In this document: in pieces, positions 33,009 through 41,800 of the stretch
Layout of the letters: each line of letters starts with the position of its first letter
Numbering within the stretch: the stretch's first letter is position 1
Assembly: GCF_029714305.1 (NCBI RefSeq)
Contig: NZ_CP121647.1
Location: 6,592,501 to 6,656,500, forward strand
Reading direction: 5' to 3'
DNA length: 64,000 nucleotides
DNA from: Bradyrhizobium sp. CB3481
GTDB taxonomy: Bacteria > Pseudomonadota > Alphaproteobacteria > Rhizobiales > Xanthobacteraceae
Position numbers and translations under genes: made by a program
Notes under the pieces: generated by a model
What the model was told of the DNA's origin: nothing
What the model saw: only the letters and a program-made list of their open reading frames with translations
Database searches by the model: none

Positions 33009-33683
33009 TCAACCCAGATGCTTGGCGAAAAACGCAATCGCCCTGCCCCAGGCGAGCTCGGCGGCCTGGCGGTCATGCACCGTTTGCCGCTGCTCGTTGA
33101 CGAAGGCGTGCTCGGCATCATAGCGGAACAGCTCGAGCGACTTGCCAGCGGCCTTCATGCCCTGTTCGAAGCCGTCGACCACCTGCGGCGTGCACCAGTC
33201 GTCCTTGTTGGCGAAATGCGCCTGCAGCGGAATCTTCACGTCGGCCGGCTTGGCCGCCTGTTCCGGCGGAATGCCGTAGAACACGACGCCGGCCGCAAGT
33301 TCCGGAATCTTGGTGGCACCGATGATGGTCACCGCGCCGCCGAGACAAAAGCCGGTCAGCCCGACCTTGGCGCCGTTGCGCGACAGATATTGCACTGCGC
33401 CGCGCACGGTCTGCGTGGTCGCATCCATGAAATCCAGCGAGTTCATCTCGCGGCCGGCCGCATCCGTGTCGTGATACGGCACCACCGTGCCCTTGTAGAG
33501 ATCGGGCGCCAGCGCATCGAAGCCGGCCAGCGCGAAGCGGTCGCACATGCCCTTGATCTGGTCCTGCAGGCCCCACCATTCCTGGATCACGACCACGCCC
33601 GGCGCATTGCCGCGCGCGGCGTTGGCGAGATAGCCGGCCGCATCCTTGCCGTCCGGCCGCTTGAAGGTGACGCTGGTACCCAT
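33009..33683 (-). CDS. Dienelactone hydrolase family protein
   Basis: A 224-residue alpha/beta hydrolase of the dienelactone hydrolase family. The nucleophile is Cys in GLTGFCLGGAVT, with Glu in VIQEWWGLQDQI (the partner that activates the cysteine), Asp in KDDWCTP and His in DAEHAFVNEQR. Typical role: hydrolysis of dienelactone or related lactones/esters, although many members have other substrates. GGGAGG sits 5 bp before the ATG. No aromatic-degradation cluster surrounds it, so the native substrate is open. Runs toward the SDR gene on the same strand. Confidence 0.93.
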   Translation of the reverse strand: MGTSVTFKRPDGKDAAGYLANAARGNAPGVVVIQEWWGLQDQIKGMCDRFALAGFDALAPDLYKGTVVPYHDTDAAGREMNSLDFMDATTQTVRGAVQYLSRNGAKVGLTGFCLGGAVTIIGATKIPELAAGVVFYGIPPEQAAKPADVKIPLQAHFANKDDWCTPQVVDGFEQGMKAAGKSLELFRYDAEHAFVNEQRQTVHDRQAAELAWGRAIAFFAKHLG

Positions 33684-33765
33684 GGAATCCTCCCGAATGA
33701 TCTTGGGCTGGTTGGCGGTATTTTGTCCGCAGTGAGGTCAGGAAGCAATCGGGTTGCCATCTCTC

Positions 33766-33892
33766 ATGCCCCGGACGCTGCGCAGCGCGACAGCGATGCG
33801 CTGCAGAGCCGGGGCCCATGGCCGCAGCGAAAGCGGGGGTCCCGGCTCTGCCGTGCACCGCCAAAGAAGCGCTGCACCGCGTCCGGGACACG
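33766..33892. repeat. Intergenic inverted repeat, CCCCGGACGCTGCGCAGCG family (copy 2)
   Basis: Same ends as the element at 20540-20695: CCCCGGACGCTGCGCAGCGC at the left and GCTGCACCGCGTCCGGGACA at the right, with GCAGAGCCGGGGCCCATGG and GGTCCCGGCTCTGC inside. About 30 bp shorter than copy 1, the difference lying in the loop and left arm. Confidence 0.8.
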
Positions 33893-33911
33893 AAATCTTG
33901 TGCCCAACAAC

Positions 33912-33935
33912 AAAAAAGCCCCCGCAGGGGCTTTT
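33912..33935 (-). terminator. Rho-independent terminator of fbcFH
   Basis: On the minus strand AAAAGCCCC pairs with GGGGCTTTT around a 4-base loop and is followed by TTTTTTG. It starts 24 bp after the fbcH stop codon. The structure could also act in the other direction, where only four Ts follow. Confidence 0.85.
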
Positions 33936-33959
33936 CCGAATTCGCAATCAAGAACCGGA

Positions 33960-36032
33960 TCAGTGGGCGTTGGCCCAGACCTTCTTCTTGGTGAAGTACA
34001 GAAGGACGGTGAGCAGGATCAGGAACACGAACACCTGCAGGCCGAGCGCCTTGCGTGCCTCCATGTGCGGCTCCGCGGCCCACATCAGGAACGTGGTGAC
34101 GTCCTTGGCATATTGCGCGACCGTCGCCGGCGAGCCGTCGTCATAGGTGACCTGGCCATCGCTCAGCGGCTTCGGCATCTTGATCGCATGGCCGGGGAAG
34201 TAGTTGTTGTAGAACGAGCCTTCGGGCAGGTTGAAGCCAGCGGGCGGCTTTTCCTCATAGCCCTGCAGCAGCGCGGCAACGTAGTCCGGGCCCTGCTCCT
34301 GATACTGGGTGAAGAAGTCGATCACGAACATCGGGAAGCCGCGCTTGTAGGAGCGCGCCTTGGTGATCAGCGACAGATCCGGCGGGGCCGCGCCGCCATT
34401 GGCCGCGCGGGCCGCCTGCTCGTTCGGGAATGGCGACGGGAAATAGTCGGCGGGCCGGCCCGGCCGCTCGAACATCTCGCCCTGGTCGTTCGGGCCGTCC
34501 TTGATCTTGTATTCCGAGGCGAACGCCTGGGCCTGCGCCACCGAATAGCCGGGGCCGCCGGCGTCGGCGAGGTTGCGGAACGCGACATAGGACAGACTGT
34601 GGCAGGAGGAGCATACCTCCTTGTAGACCTTGAGGCCGCGCTGCAACGCGCCGCGATCGAACGTGCCGAACGGGCCGGAGAACGACCATTTCTGGCCGGG
34701 CGGCTTGGTGCCATGATCCTCGGCGCGCGCATCGAGCGAGCCGCCCATCAGGAGGCCGCCGGCAACCATCAGCGCGATCACGGTCGAGACCATCGGCGCC
34801 GGCTTGCCGCCGGTCTTGGCCAGCACGTCATCGGCAATCGAGTTCGGCACCGGACGCGGCTTCTCGATAACCGAGAGCAGCGGCAACAGGATCAGGAAGT
34901 AGGCGAAGTAGAGGACGGTCAGGATCCGGCCGACGATGACGTAGATGCCTTCCGGCGGCTGGGCGCCGAGATAGCCGAGGCCGATGCAGACGATCACGAA
35001 GATCCAGAAGAACTGCTTGGCCAGCGGGCGGTACTTCGACGAGCGCGTCTTGGCGCTGTCGAGCCAGGGCAGGAACGCCAGGACGATGATCGCACCGAAC
35101 ATCGCCACGACACCGGCAAGCTTGTTCGGGATCGAGCGGAGGATCGCGTAGAACGGCAGGTAATACCATTCCGGCACGATGTGCGCAGGCGTCACGCCGG
35201 GGTTGGCCGGGATGTAGTTGTCGGCATCGCCGAGATAGTTCGGCATGTAGAAGATGAACCAGGCAAAGAACAGCAGGAAGCAGGAGACGCCGAACATGTC
35301 CTTGATGGTCGCGTAGGGCGTGAACGGCACCGTGTCCTTTTCGGTCTTCGCCTCGACGCCGGCCGGATTGTTCTGGCCCGCGACGTGCAGCGCCCAGATG
35401 TGCAGCACGACGACGCCGGCGATCACGAACGGCAGCAGATAGTGCAGCGAGAAGAAGCGGTTCAGCGTCGGATTGCCGACGGCATAGCCGCCCCAGAGCA
35501 GCGTCACGATGCTCTCGCCGAAATACGGCACGGCCGAGAACAGGTTGGTGATGACGGTGGCGCCCCAGAAGCTCATCTGGCCCCACGGCAGCACGTAGCC
35601 CATGAAGCCGGTCGCCATCATCAGGAGGTAGATGATGACGCCGAGGATCCACAGCACCTCGCGCGGCTCCTTGTACGACCCGTAATAGAGGCCGCGGAAC
35701 ATATGGATGTAGACGGCGAAGAAGAACATCGAGGCGCCGGCGGCGTGGATGTTGCGCAGCAGCCAGCCATAGTTGACGTCGCGGACGATTAGCTCAACCG
35801 ACTTGAAGGCCATATCGGCGTGCGGCGTGTAGTGCATCGCCAGGATCACGCCGGTCAGGATCTGCACGCCCAGCATCATCGAAAGGATGGCGCCGAAGGT
35901 CCACCAGTAGTTCAGGTTACGCGGCGTCGGATACGCCACGAACGAGGAATGCATAAGTCCCATGATCGGGAGGCGCCGTTCGATCCACTTCAAGGCGGGA
36001 TTGGTCGGCTGGAAATCGGATGGTCCGCTCAT
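33960..36032 (-). CDS. fbcH: Cytochrome b/c1 precursor FbcH of the bc1 complex
   Basis: A 690-residue polyprotein. Residues 1-~420 are cytochrome b with eight membrane helices and the Qo motif [18 protein letters not shown]. After a second hydrophobic segment [17 protein letters not shown] ending DARA, taken as an internal signal-peptidase site, comes cytochrome c1 (about 265 residues) with haem motif CSSCHS and a C-terminal anchor helix [16 protein letters not shown]. In Bradyrhizobium the single product is known to be processed into two subunits. Together with the Rieske protein it oxidises quinol and reduces cytochrome c. 66 bp downstream of fbcF. Confidence 0.98.
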   Translation of the reverse strand: MSGPSDFQPTNPALKWIERRLPIMGLMHSSFVAYPTPRNLNYWWTFGAILSMMLGVQILTGVILAMHYTPHADMAFKSVELIVRDVNYGWLLRNIHAAGASMFFFAVYIHMFRGLYYGSYKEPREVLWILGVIIYLLMMATGFMGYVLPWGQMSFWGATVITNLFSAVPYFGESIVTLLWGGYAVGNPTLNRFFSLHYLLPFVIAGVVVLHIWALHVAGQNNPAGVEAKTEKDTVPFTPYATIKDMFGVSCFLLFFAWFIFYMPNYLGDADNYIPANPGVTPAHIVPEWYYLPFYAILRSIPNKLAGVVAMFGAIIVLAFLPWLDSAKTRSSKYRPLAKQFFWIFVIVCIGLGYLGAQPPEGIYVIVGRILTVLYFAYFLILLPLLSVIEKPRPVPNSIADDVLAKTGGKPAPMVSTVIALMVAGGLLMGGSLDARAEDHGTKPPGQKWSFSGPFGTFDRGALQRGLKVYKEVCSSCHSLSYVAFRNLADAGGPGYSVAQAQAFASEYKIKDGPNDQGEMFERPGRPADYFPSPFPNEQAARAANGGAAPPDLSLITKARSYKRGFPMFVIDFFTQYQEQGPDYVAALLQGYEEKPPAGFNLPEGSFYNNYFPGHAIKMPKPLSDGQVTYDDGSPATVAQYAKDVTTFLMWAAEPHMEARKALGLQVFVFLILLTVLLYFTKKKVWANAH

Positions 36033-36098
36033 TGATGCGATCCTGAGGAAGTAAGACGACGCGACGGCGTAAGAGATCCCGGGCTGGCGCCCGAGCCC

Positions 36099-36629
36099 TT
36101 AGCCGATCTGGATTTTGGTGTCGGAAACGAATGAATACGGCGGGATCGGCAGGTTGGCCGGCGCCGGTCCCTGACGGATGCGGCCCGAAGTGTCATACAC
36201 CGAACCGTGGCAGGGACAGAAGAAGCCGTCGTAAGCGCCCTCATGGGCGATCGGGATGCAGCCGAGATGCGTGCAGATGCCGACCACCACCAGCCACTGG
36301 TCATGGCCCGACTTGACCCGTGCCTCGTCGCTCTGCGGATCGGGCAGGCTCGAGACCGGCACCTTGCGGGCCTCTTCGATCTGCTTCTTGGTGCGATGGC
36401 TGATGTAGATCGGCTTGCCGCGCCAGAACACCTTGATGTCCTGTCCTTCGGCGATCGGGGTCAGATCGACCTCGATCGGTGCACCAGCCGCGACGGTCGC
36501 GGCATCCGGATTCATCTGGGCGACCAGCGGCCAGACCGTGGCGGCCGCGCCGACGGCGGCGACGGCTCCCGTTGCAACATAAAGGAAATCACGGCGTGTC
36601 GGATGGTCCGCCGAAGACGCTGTCGTCAC
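36099..36629 (-). CDS. fbcF: Rieske iron-sulfur subunit of the cytochrome bc1 complex
   Basis: A 176-residue Rieske protein. The N-terminus has a Tat-type TRRDFLYVATGAVAAVGAAATVWPL which remains as its membrane anchor. The cluster ligands are in CTHLGC and CPCHGS (Cys, His; Cys, His plus two disulfide cysteines). The C-terminal PAPANLPIPPYSF is the conserved proline loop. It carries electrons from quinol to cytochrome c1. It starts with GTG at 36629, with AAAGGG 9 bp upstream, and is first gene of the fbcFH operon; divergent from trmL across 277 bp. Confidence 0.97.
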   Translation of the reverse strand: MTTASSADHPTRRDFLYVATGAVAAVGAAATVWPLVAQMNPDAATVAAGAPIEVDLTPIAEGQDIKVFWRGKPIYISHRTKKQIEEARKVPVSSLPDPQSDEARVKSGHDQWLVVVGICTHLGCIPIAHEGAYDGFFCPCHGSVYDTSGRIRQGPAPANLPIPPYSFVSDTKIQIG

Positions 36630-36906
36630 GATTCAAAGCCCTTTCTTATCTGCAGCCAGCGGAACCGCCCCGGGGGGCGCCCAAATGCGACCCGGAACAG
36701 GCTGCCGGCGCCCGCGGCCCCCGCGGCGGCAGAAAAACCGCTTTTCCTCCCCCATTCCGGCGGAACAAGCAGTCCAGAATCGTTCTATTGGCACCCTTGC
36801 CGTGAGAGCGCAAGCCCGCTATCGGCTCGCAAACGTGCAATGCACTAAATCCGCGCCCGACCGTGATTATTCAGTCATTCACCCGCGCGCTCCGAAGCCT
36901 CGACAC

Positions 36907-37392
36907 ATGCACATCGCCCTGTTCCAACCCGACATTCCCCAGAACACCGGAACGATTCTGCGCCTGTGCGCCTGCCTGGGCGTATCGGCCCATATTATCG
37001 AGCCGGCCGGATTTCCGATCTCCGACAGGCATTTCCGCCGGGCGGGAATGGACTACCTCGATCACGTCGCCCTTACCCGCCACGACTCATGGTCAAAATT
37101 CGAAGAATGGCGTAACGAAGCGGGTCTCCGGCTGGTGCTGTTTACGACCAAGGCGGCCGGTTCCTATCTGGATTTCCGCTATCAAGGCGACGACATCCTG
37201 CTGTTCGGACGGGAATCCGCTGGGGTGCCCGACGCGGTCGTTGCCGCAGCCGACGCAAGGGTGGTGATCCCGATCAGGCCGAGCTTGCGCTCCCTCAATG
37301 TCGCCATGTCGGCCGCCATGGCACTGGGAGAGGCGCTGCGGCAGACAGGTCATCAGATATCGGCCGACACCCGGCCCAGGGAGAAAGTGTGA
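36907..37392 (+). CDS. trmL: tRNA (cytidine(34)-2'-O)-methyltransferase TrmL
   Basis: A 161-residue SPOUT methyltransferase that 2'-O-methylates the wobble base of tRNA-Leu. MHIALFQPDIPQNTGTILRLCACLG, DYLDHV, LLFGRESAGVPDAVV and IPIRPSLRSLNVAMSAAMALGEALRQ give the knotted SAM site with the diagnostic N-T-G and G-R-E-S-x-G motifs. The ATG at 36907 is chosen because homology begins at MHIALF; upstream codons are unrelated. The TGA overlaps the queE start (GTGA). Confidence 0.95.
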   Translation: MHIALFQPDIPQNTGTILRLCACLGVSAHIIEPAGFPISDRHFRRAGMDYLDHVALTRHDSWSKFEEWRNEAGLRLVLFTTKAAGSYLDFRYQGDDILLFGRESAGVPDAVVAAADARVVIPIRPSLRSLNVAMSAAMALGEALRQTGHQISADTRPREKV

Positions 37393-38021
37393 GCTACGCG
37401 GTCAAAGAGATTTTCCTGACCTTGCAGGGCGAAGGCGCGCATGCCGGCCGCGCAGCGGTGTTTTGCCGTTTTTCCGGCTGCAATCTCTGGAGCGGCCGCG
37501 AGCAGGACCGCGCGACCGCCACCTGCCAGTTCTGCGACACCGACTTCGTCGGCACCGACGGCACGCTCGGCGGCCGCTACGCCACCGCAGATGAACTCGC
37601 CGACGTCATTGCCGGGCAATGGACCGGCGATAATACCAACCGATATGTGGTGCTGACCGGCGGTGAGCCGCTGCTGCAGGTCGATCCCCCCTTCATCGAA
37701 GCGCTGCATGCGCGCGGCTTTTCGATCGGCATCGAGACCAACGGCACGATCGAACCGCCCGATGGGATGGACTGGGTCTGCGTCAGCCCCAAGGCTGGCG
37801 CGGACGTCGTGGTTCGCCGCGGCCACGAGCTGAAGCTGGTCTATCCGCAGGCGGGCGCCGCGCCGGAAGATTTTGCAGGGCTCGATTTCGAGCGCTTCTC
37901 GCTGCAGCCGATGGATGGGCCGGACGTGGTCGAAAACACCGCGCGCGCGGTCGAGTACTGCCTGCGCCATCCGCAATGGCGGCTTAGCCTGCAGACGCAC
38001 AAGACACTCGGTATCAGATAG
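37389..38021 (+). CDS. queE: 7-carboxy-7-deazaguanine synthase QueE
   Basis: A 210-residue radical SAM enzyme of queuosine/7-deazapurine synthesis, converting 6-carboxytetrahydropterin to 7-carboxy-7-deazaguanine. KEIFLTLQGEGAHAGRAAVFCRFSGCNLW is the family start; the cluster motif is the long form Cys-X14-Cys-X2-Cys (SGC....TCQFCDTDF), as in Burkholderia QueE, not the usual CX3CX2C. VVLTGGEPLLQ and GIETNG follow. GTG start overlapping trmL by 4 bp; queD begins 15 bp downstream. Confidence 0.96.
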   Translation: MSYAVKEIFLTLQGEGAHAGRAAVFCRFSGCNLWSGREQDRATATCQFCDTDFVGTDGTLGGRYATADELADVIAGQWTGDNTNRYVVLTGGEPLLQVDPPFIEALHARGFSIGIETNGTIEPPDGMDWVCVSPKAGADVVVRRGHELKLVYPQAGAAPEDFAGLDFERFSLQPMDGPDVVENTARAVEYCLRHPQWRLSLQTHKTLGIR

Positions 38022-38036
38022 GACCAGACGCCCAAG

Positions 38037-38402
38037 ATGTGGGAACTAACAAAATCATTTCGCTTCGAAGCCGCGCATTCGCTGAAGGGCACGACCTTCG
38101 GCGCGGCCAGCGAAGAAATTCACGGCCACTCGTTTCGCGCCGAGGTCAGCGTGCGCGGCACGCCCGATCCGGAAACCGGCATGGTGCTGGACCTCGGCCT
38201 CCTCGAGCGCAGCATGGAAGAAGTGCGCAAGACGCTTGACCACAAGTTTCTCAACAGGATCGAGGCGCTGGGGACGCCGACGCTGGAGAACATTTCCCGC
38301 TTCATCTGGGAACGGGTCCAGCACGCCGGCAAGATCACCCGCGTCAGCGTTCACAGAGATAGTTGCAACGAGAGCTGCACCTATTTTGGGCCGCAGGGCT
38401 AA
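38037..38402 (+). CDS. queD: QueD/PTPS family protein with altered active site
   Basis: A 121-residue 6-pyruvoyl/6-carboxytetrahydropterin synthase fold protein, placed right behind queE and therefore presumably supplying its substrate. The zinc histidines are present (FEAAHSLKG and IHGHSF), as is LDHKFLN with the Asp-His pair. The cysteine that precedes HGH by four positions in QueD (C-x3-HGH) is Ser here (SEEIHGH), and the late catalytic Glu appears as Asp (HRDSCNESC). Its exact reaction is therefore less certain than its family. Ends 111 bp before hemF. Confidence 0.85.
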   Translation: MWELTKSFRFEAAHSLKGTTFGAASEEIHGHSFRAEVSVRGTPDPETGMVLDLGLLERSMEEVRKTLDHKFLNRIEALGTPTLENISRFIWERVQHAGKITRVSVHRDSCNESCTYFGPQG

Positions 38403-38409
38403 CTTTCAC

Positions 38410-38491
38410 CGTCATTGCGAGGAGCGAAGCGACGAAGCAATCCATCCTTTTTCGTGGCACGATGGATTGCTTCGCTGCGCTCGCAATGACG
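38410..38491. repeat. Intergenic inverted repeat, CGTCATTGCGAGGAGCGAAG family (copy 2)
   Basis: CGTCATTGCGAGGAGCGAAG at the left and TCGCTGCGCTCGCAATGACG at the right; arms CGAAGCAATCCATC and GATGGATTGCTTCG form a near-perfect inner stem. It matches 28290-28410, which has an extra insertion. Lies between queD and hemF. Confidence 0.82.
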
Positions 38492-38513
38492 CCGGAAAAT
38501 TCGGAAATCGCCA

Positions 38514-39401
38514 ATGGACATGTCGCTGATCGAAGACCGCAAGACGCGGGCAAGAGCCTGGTTCGAAACGTTGCGCAATGACATCTGCGCGGCCTTCGAA
38601 CGGCTGGAAGCCGACGCGCCCCCTGCCCTCTATTCGGGCGAGGCCGGACGATTCATGCGCACGCCCTGGGATCGCACCGACCACACCGGCAAGCCCGGCG
38701 GCGGCGGCGTGATGTCGATGATGCGCGGCCGCCTGTTCGAGAAGGTTGGCGTGCACTGCTCGACCGTGCACGGCGAGTTCGCGCCCGAGTTCCGCGCGCA
38801 GATTCCGGGCGCCGCCGACGATCCCAGGTTCTGGGCGTCGGGCATTTCGCTGATCGCCCACATGCGCAACCCGCATGTCCCGGCGGTGCACATGAACACC
38901 CGCTTCGTCGTCACCACCAAAGCGTGGTTCGGCGGCGGGGCCGACCTGACGCCGGTGCTGGATCGTCGCCGCACCCAGGAAGATGCTGATACGCTCGCCT
39001 TCCATCAGGCGATGAAGCAAGCCTGCGGCGGATCAAACAGCGTTGCCGACTACGACAAATACAAGAAATGGTGCGACGAATATTTCTATCTGCCGCATCG
39101 CAAGGAAGCCCGCGGCATCGGCGGCATCTTCTATGACTGGCACGATTCCGGCGACTGGGACGCCGATCTGGCTTTCACGCAGGAAGTCGGACGCGCCTTC
39201 CTGAAAATCTATCCCGAACTCGTCCGGCGCAATTTCGCCACGGCCTGGAATGCTGCCGACCGCGAGGAGCAGCTCGTCCGGCGCGGCCGCTATGTCGAGT
39301 TCAACCTGCTCTACGACCGCGGGACGATCTTCGGGCTGAAAACCGGCGGCAATGTGGATTCCATCCTCTCGTCGATGCCGCCGGAAGTTAAATGGCCATG
39401 A
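38514..39401 (+). CDS. hemF: Oxygen-dependent coproporphyrinogen III oxidase HemF
   Basis: A 295-residue HemF of the haem pathway: oxidative decarboxylation of coproporphyrinogen III to protoporphyrinogen IX with O2. Signatures [84 protein letters not shown], and the C-terminal [39 protein letters not shown] are all intact. Full length. Cytoplasmic. An in-frame ATG two codons later is an alternative start. Only a repeat and no obvious FNR-type box lies upstream. Confidence 0.98.
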   Translation: MDMSLIEDRKTRARAWFETLRNDICAAFERLEADAPPALYSGEAGRFMRTPWDRTDHTGKPGGGGVMSMMRGRLFEKVGVHCSTVHGEFAPEFRAQIPGAADDPRFWASGISLIAHMRNPHVPAVHMNTRFVVTTKAWFGGGADLTPVLDRRRTQEDADTLAFHQAMKQACGGSNSVADYDKYKKWCDEYFYLPHRKEARGIGGIFYDWHDSGDWDADLAFTQEVGRAFLKIYPELVRRNFATAWNAADREEQLVRRGRYVEFNLLYDRGTIFGLKTGGNVDSILSSMPPEVKWP

Positions 39402-39469
39402 TCGCATGATTGGTTGTCATGACGGATCGCTAGGGTGCGGTTCGTGTCATGCAATCCAAGGAGCAGATC

Positions 39470-39685
39470 ATGGATCTAAAACCAGGCGACGTCGTCATTC
39501 TCAAGTCCGGCGGCCACCCCCTCACTGTGGTGGAGGTCAAGGACGGCAACGTCGCGTGTGTATGGATGGGCGTTGAAGGCGATCTGTTTCGCGAGACGCT
39601 GCCGCTTGCCGTCCTCGAACTCGCTGAAACCGACGATGAGGATGAAGACGAGGACGAAGAAGAGGAAGACGAGGACGAGGAATAG
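39470..39685 (+). CDS. YodC/DUF2158-like protein with acidic tail
   Basis: A 71-residue protein. MDLKPGDVVILKSGGHPLTVVEVKDGNVACVWMGVEGDLFRETLPLAVLEL is the small DUF2158 beta-barrel found in YodC; its function is unknown. The last ~18 residues are almost only Asp and Glu (from DDEDEDED to the end). AAGGAG lies 7 bp before the ATG at 39470; an upstream ATG in frame at 39449 has no such site. A strong terminator follows 35 bp after the stop, making it monocistronic. Confidence 0.85.
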   Translation: MDLKPGDVVILKSGGHPLTVVEVKDGNVACVWMGVEGDLFRETLPLAVLELAETDDEDEDEDEEEEDEDEE

Positions 39686-39719
39686 CGACCGTCGCAACGA
39701 GGTTGCGTAGGGGACCCTT

Positions 39720-39757
39720 GACGCCGCCGGCCTTGACGGGCCGGCGGCGTCGTTTTT
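39720..39757 (+). terminator. Rho-independent terminator after the DUF2158 gene
   Basis: GACGCCGCCGGCC (39720-39732) and GGCCGGCGGCGTC (39739-39751) are perfect inverted repeats with a 6-base loop, followed by GTTTTT. One of the clearest terminators in the window. Confidence 0.92.
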
Positions 39758-39858
39758 CCCGGGATTGGACCCGGTGCGGCCGATCTGGTATTCGCGGGCG
39801 AAATCGGCCCCGCGGCTTCTCGTGGCCGACGCCTCCAGAAGCGAGACCGCCGAAACCG

Positions 39859-40587
39859 ATGACCGAACTTCCCCGCGCGATGCTGATCGACATGGACGAC
39901 ACCATCCTGTCGGCCTACGGACGCCCCGAAATCGCCTGGAACAACGTCACGGCGGAATTTGCCGCCGAGTTGGGACCGCTGACCTCGCAACAGGTCGCCG
40001 CAGCCGTGCTCGATTCGGCGCGACAATTCTGGGCGATTGCGGAGGCCGAGTGGCGGCTAAAGCTGGATGAAGCGCGCCAGATAACCGTGCGCAATGGATT
40101 TGCCGCCCTCGCTGCCACCGGCCACGTCCTTCCCGACGATCTGGCGATACGGCTGGCCAACCGCTTCACCGCCTACCGCGAAGAGGAAATGTTCGTCTTC
40201 CCGGGCGCGCATGATGCCATCGACGAGTTGAAGGCGCGTGGCGTCAAGTTGGCCCTGGTGACGAACGGCGCCGCCGGCGCCCAGCGCGCCAAGGTCGAAC
40301 GCTTTGCGCTGTCGCATCGCTTCGACCACATCCAGATCGAGGGCGAGCACGGTTTCGGCAAGCCGGACGAGCGCGCCTATCTGCACGCCATGCAGACCCT
40401 TGGCGTCACCGCCTCCGAGACCTGGATGATCGGCGACAACCTCGAATGGGAAGTCGTGGCGCCGCAGCGGCTCGGCATCTATGCCATCTGGATCGACGTG
40501 CATGGCGACGGCTTGCCGGAAGGCTCGACCGTGAAGCCGGACCGCATCATCCGCTCTCTGACGGAACTGCTGCCCGGCGAGCGCTGA
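39859..40587 (+). CDS. HAD family hydrolase
   Basis: A 242-residue HAD phosphatase. Motif I is MLIDMDDTILSAY (nucleophile Asp, DxDxT), a helical cap domain follows, motif II is LVTNGAAGAQR, motif III a Lys in GKPDERAY, and motif IV GDNLEWEVVAPQRLG. These features match YjjG/CTE7-like HAD subfamily IA enzymes that dephosphorylate small metabolites; substrate unknown. Start at the ATG at 39859 because the upstream in-frame sequence runs through the terminator of the preceding gene. Confidence 0.9.
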   Translation: MTELPRAMLIDMDDTILSAYGRPEIAWNNVTAEFAAELGPLTSQQVAAAVLDSARQFWAIAEAEWRLKLDEARQITVRNGFAALAATGHVLPDDLAIRLANRFTAYREEEMFVFPGAHDAIDELKARGVKLALVTNGAAGAQRAKVERFALSHRFDHIQIEGEHGFGKPDERAYLHAMQTLGVTASETWMIGDNLEWEVVAPQRLGIYAIWIDVHGDGLPEGSTVKPDRIIRSLTELLPGER

Positions 40588-40625
40588 CAGGGCGGCTGAA
40601 GTCCCAGGGCGAGCCGGCGGACCAT

Positions 40626-40643
40626 CACACGATTACGTGTAAT
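40626..40643. promoter_or_regulatory. Overlapping inverted repeats before a membrane-anchored protein gene
   Basis: ATTAC-GT-GTAAT (40632-40643) and the overlapping ACACG/CGTGT pair (40627-40640) lie about 90 bp before the next start codon. Candidate operator; no regulator is adjacent. Confidence 0.3.
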
Positions 40644-40730
40644 GTGAGTTGCCTCACAGCTCGGAAGCGAGCAATCCCAGATTGTGTCGACGTTGGTCCA
40701 AGGTTGAAGTCCAGACTGGGGAGTTCACCG

Positions 40731-41795
40731 ATGCCGAACGACGACACGCACAAGCCGCCGCCAGAGGCGAACGACGTTGCACCGAAATCCGTCCCGCTAA
40801 GGTGGCTCTGGACCACCGTCAAAGGGCTATCGCTGTTCACCGTGCTGAGCGGCCTGTTCACTGTGCTGAGCAGTCTCGCGGTTGGCTATTTCCAGTATCT
40901 GAACGCCTATCAGGAAAAGGTGAGCAGCCAGGCCAAGGAAGACATGACTTTGGCGGCGGCAACTTTCACCGAGATATCACACCCATTCTCCGAAATGCAG
41001 GCGCTGCAGCAGACGCTGTATGCCGATTTCGCGCGCGCCGTCGGCGAGAAATCCGAGGCGAGCGACAAAGCGCTTGCCACCAGGAACGCGCAGGCGATTT
41101 CGGAGCGTTATGAGAAAGCGCGGATCGAGCTCCGTGAAAATATCGACCTGCTGACGCGAAAGGCCGAAATCTATATCGACTGGGCCAGCAACACCTACCG
41201 CGATCCCGCCGAGAAGCATAACGTCGACGGCGATCCGCTGTCACGACGGGTGTTGCGCGACTACGGCTTCGACTGTTCCGACAAGTTCAATTTTCCGGCG
41301 TTTGGAAACGTGCATGCGCTGAGCGGCGACACGCCGCCCAAGGAAGTCACTGACGACAAATATTGCGCGATGGCCGAAAAGCGCGGCGTTGACGAGACGA
41401 CCAAACCGGAAGACGCGTTCATCCGGATCTGCGCCGGACCCAACGACAAGGCAGCCAAGAGAATCAACTGGTACAGCGCCAAGCACCACGTCCTGACGAT
41501 GCACTACTGCCTCGAGGCCGCGCACAACAGGCTGGCGGCGGCGCGGCAATGGGCCGCCGGAGCCGACCGCGACGCTGTGAAGGAAAGCGAGATCCTCCAG
41601 GGAGAAAAGGAGATCATCGCCCAGTTTGATGATCTGGCCGGCCGGATCAACGCCTTCAACAGTCTGGCGCTGTACCAGATGGAGCAAATTCGGGTGAAAT
41701 ATCGCCCGGCCCGCCTCTGGTGCAACGTGCCGTTTGTCTGGAACATATCAAGCTTGAATTGCTTCCCGATCCGCACGGCCTCGCTCACTCGTTGA
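40731..41795 (+). CDS. Membrane-anchored protein of unknown function
   Basis: A 354-residue protein with one transmembrane helix near the N-terminus (LSLFTVLSGLFTVLSSLAVGYFQY, about residues 33-57), a short basic/proline cytoplasmic tail before it, and a long, mostly helical soluble domain afterwards (FTEISHPFSEMQALQQTLYADFARAV, ISERYEKARIELRENIDLLTRKAEIYIDW). Several cysteines and a closing IKYRPARLWCNVPFVWNI-like aromatic segment are present. I do not recognise a family. GGGGAG is 7 bp before the ATG. It is convergent with the TSUP gene, with only 5 bp between stop codons. Confidence 0.7.
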   Translation: MPNDDTHKPPPEANDVAPKSVPLRWLWTTVKGLSLFTVLSGLFTVLSSLAVGYFQYLNAYQEKVSSQAKEDMTLAAATFTEISHPFSEMQALQQTLYADFARAVGEKSEASDKALATRNAQAISERYEKARIELRENIDLLTRKAEIYIDWASNTYRDPAEKHNVDGDPLSRRVLRDYGFDCSDKFNFPAFGNVHALSGDTPPKEVTDDKYCAMAEKRGVDETTKPEDAFIRICAGPNDKAAKRINWYSAKHHVLTMHYCLEAAHNRLAAARQWAAGADRDAVKESEILQGEKEIIAQFDDLAGRINAFNSLALYQMEQIRVKYRPARLWCNVPFVWNISSLNCFPIRTASLTR

Positions 41796-41800
41796 CCCCT

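Noticed and set aside
32955-35792. 945-codon open frame on the plus strand
   Set aside because: It is antisense to the dienelactone hydrolase and fbcH genes and reads as basic, low-complexity sequence; it is open only because of third-position GC bias.
33960-36032. FbcH as an artefactual fusion or frameshift
   Set aside because: A single cytochrome b/c1 precursor is the normal organisation in Bradyrhizobium, and both halves are intact with a plausible internal cleavage site.
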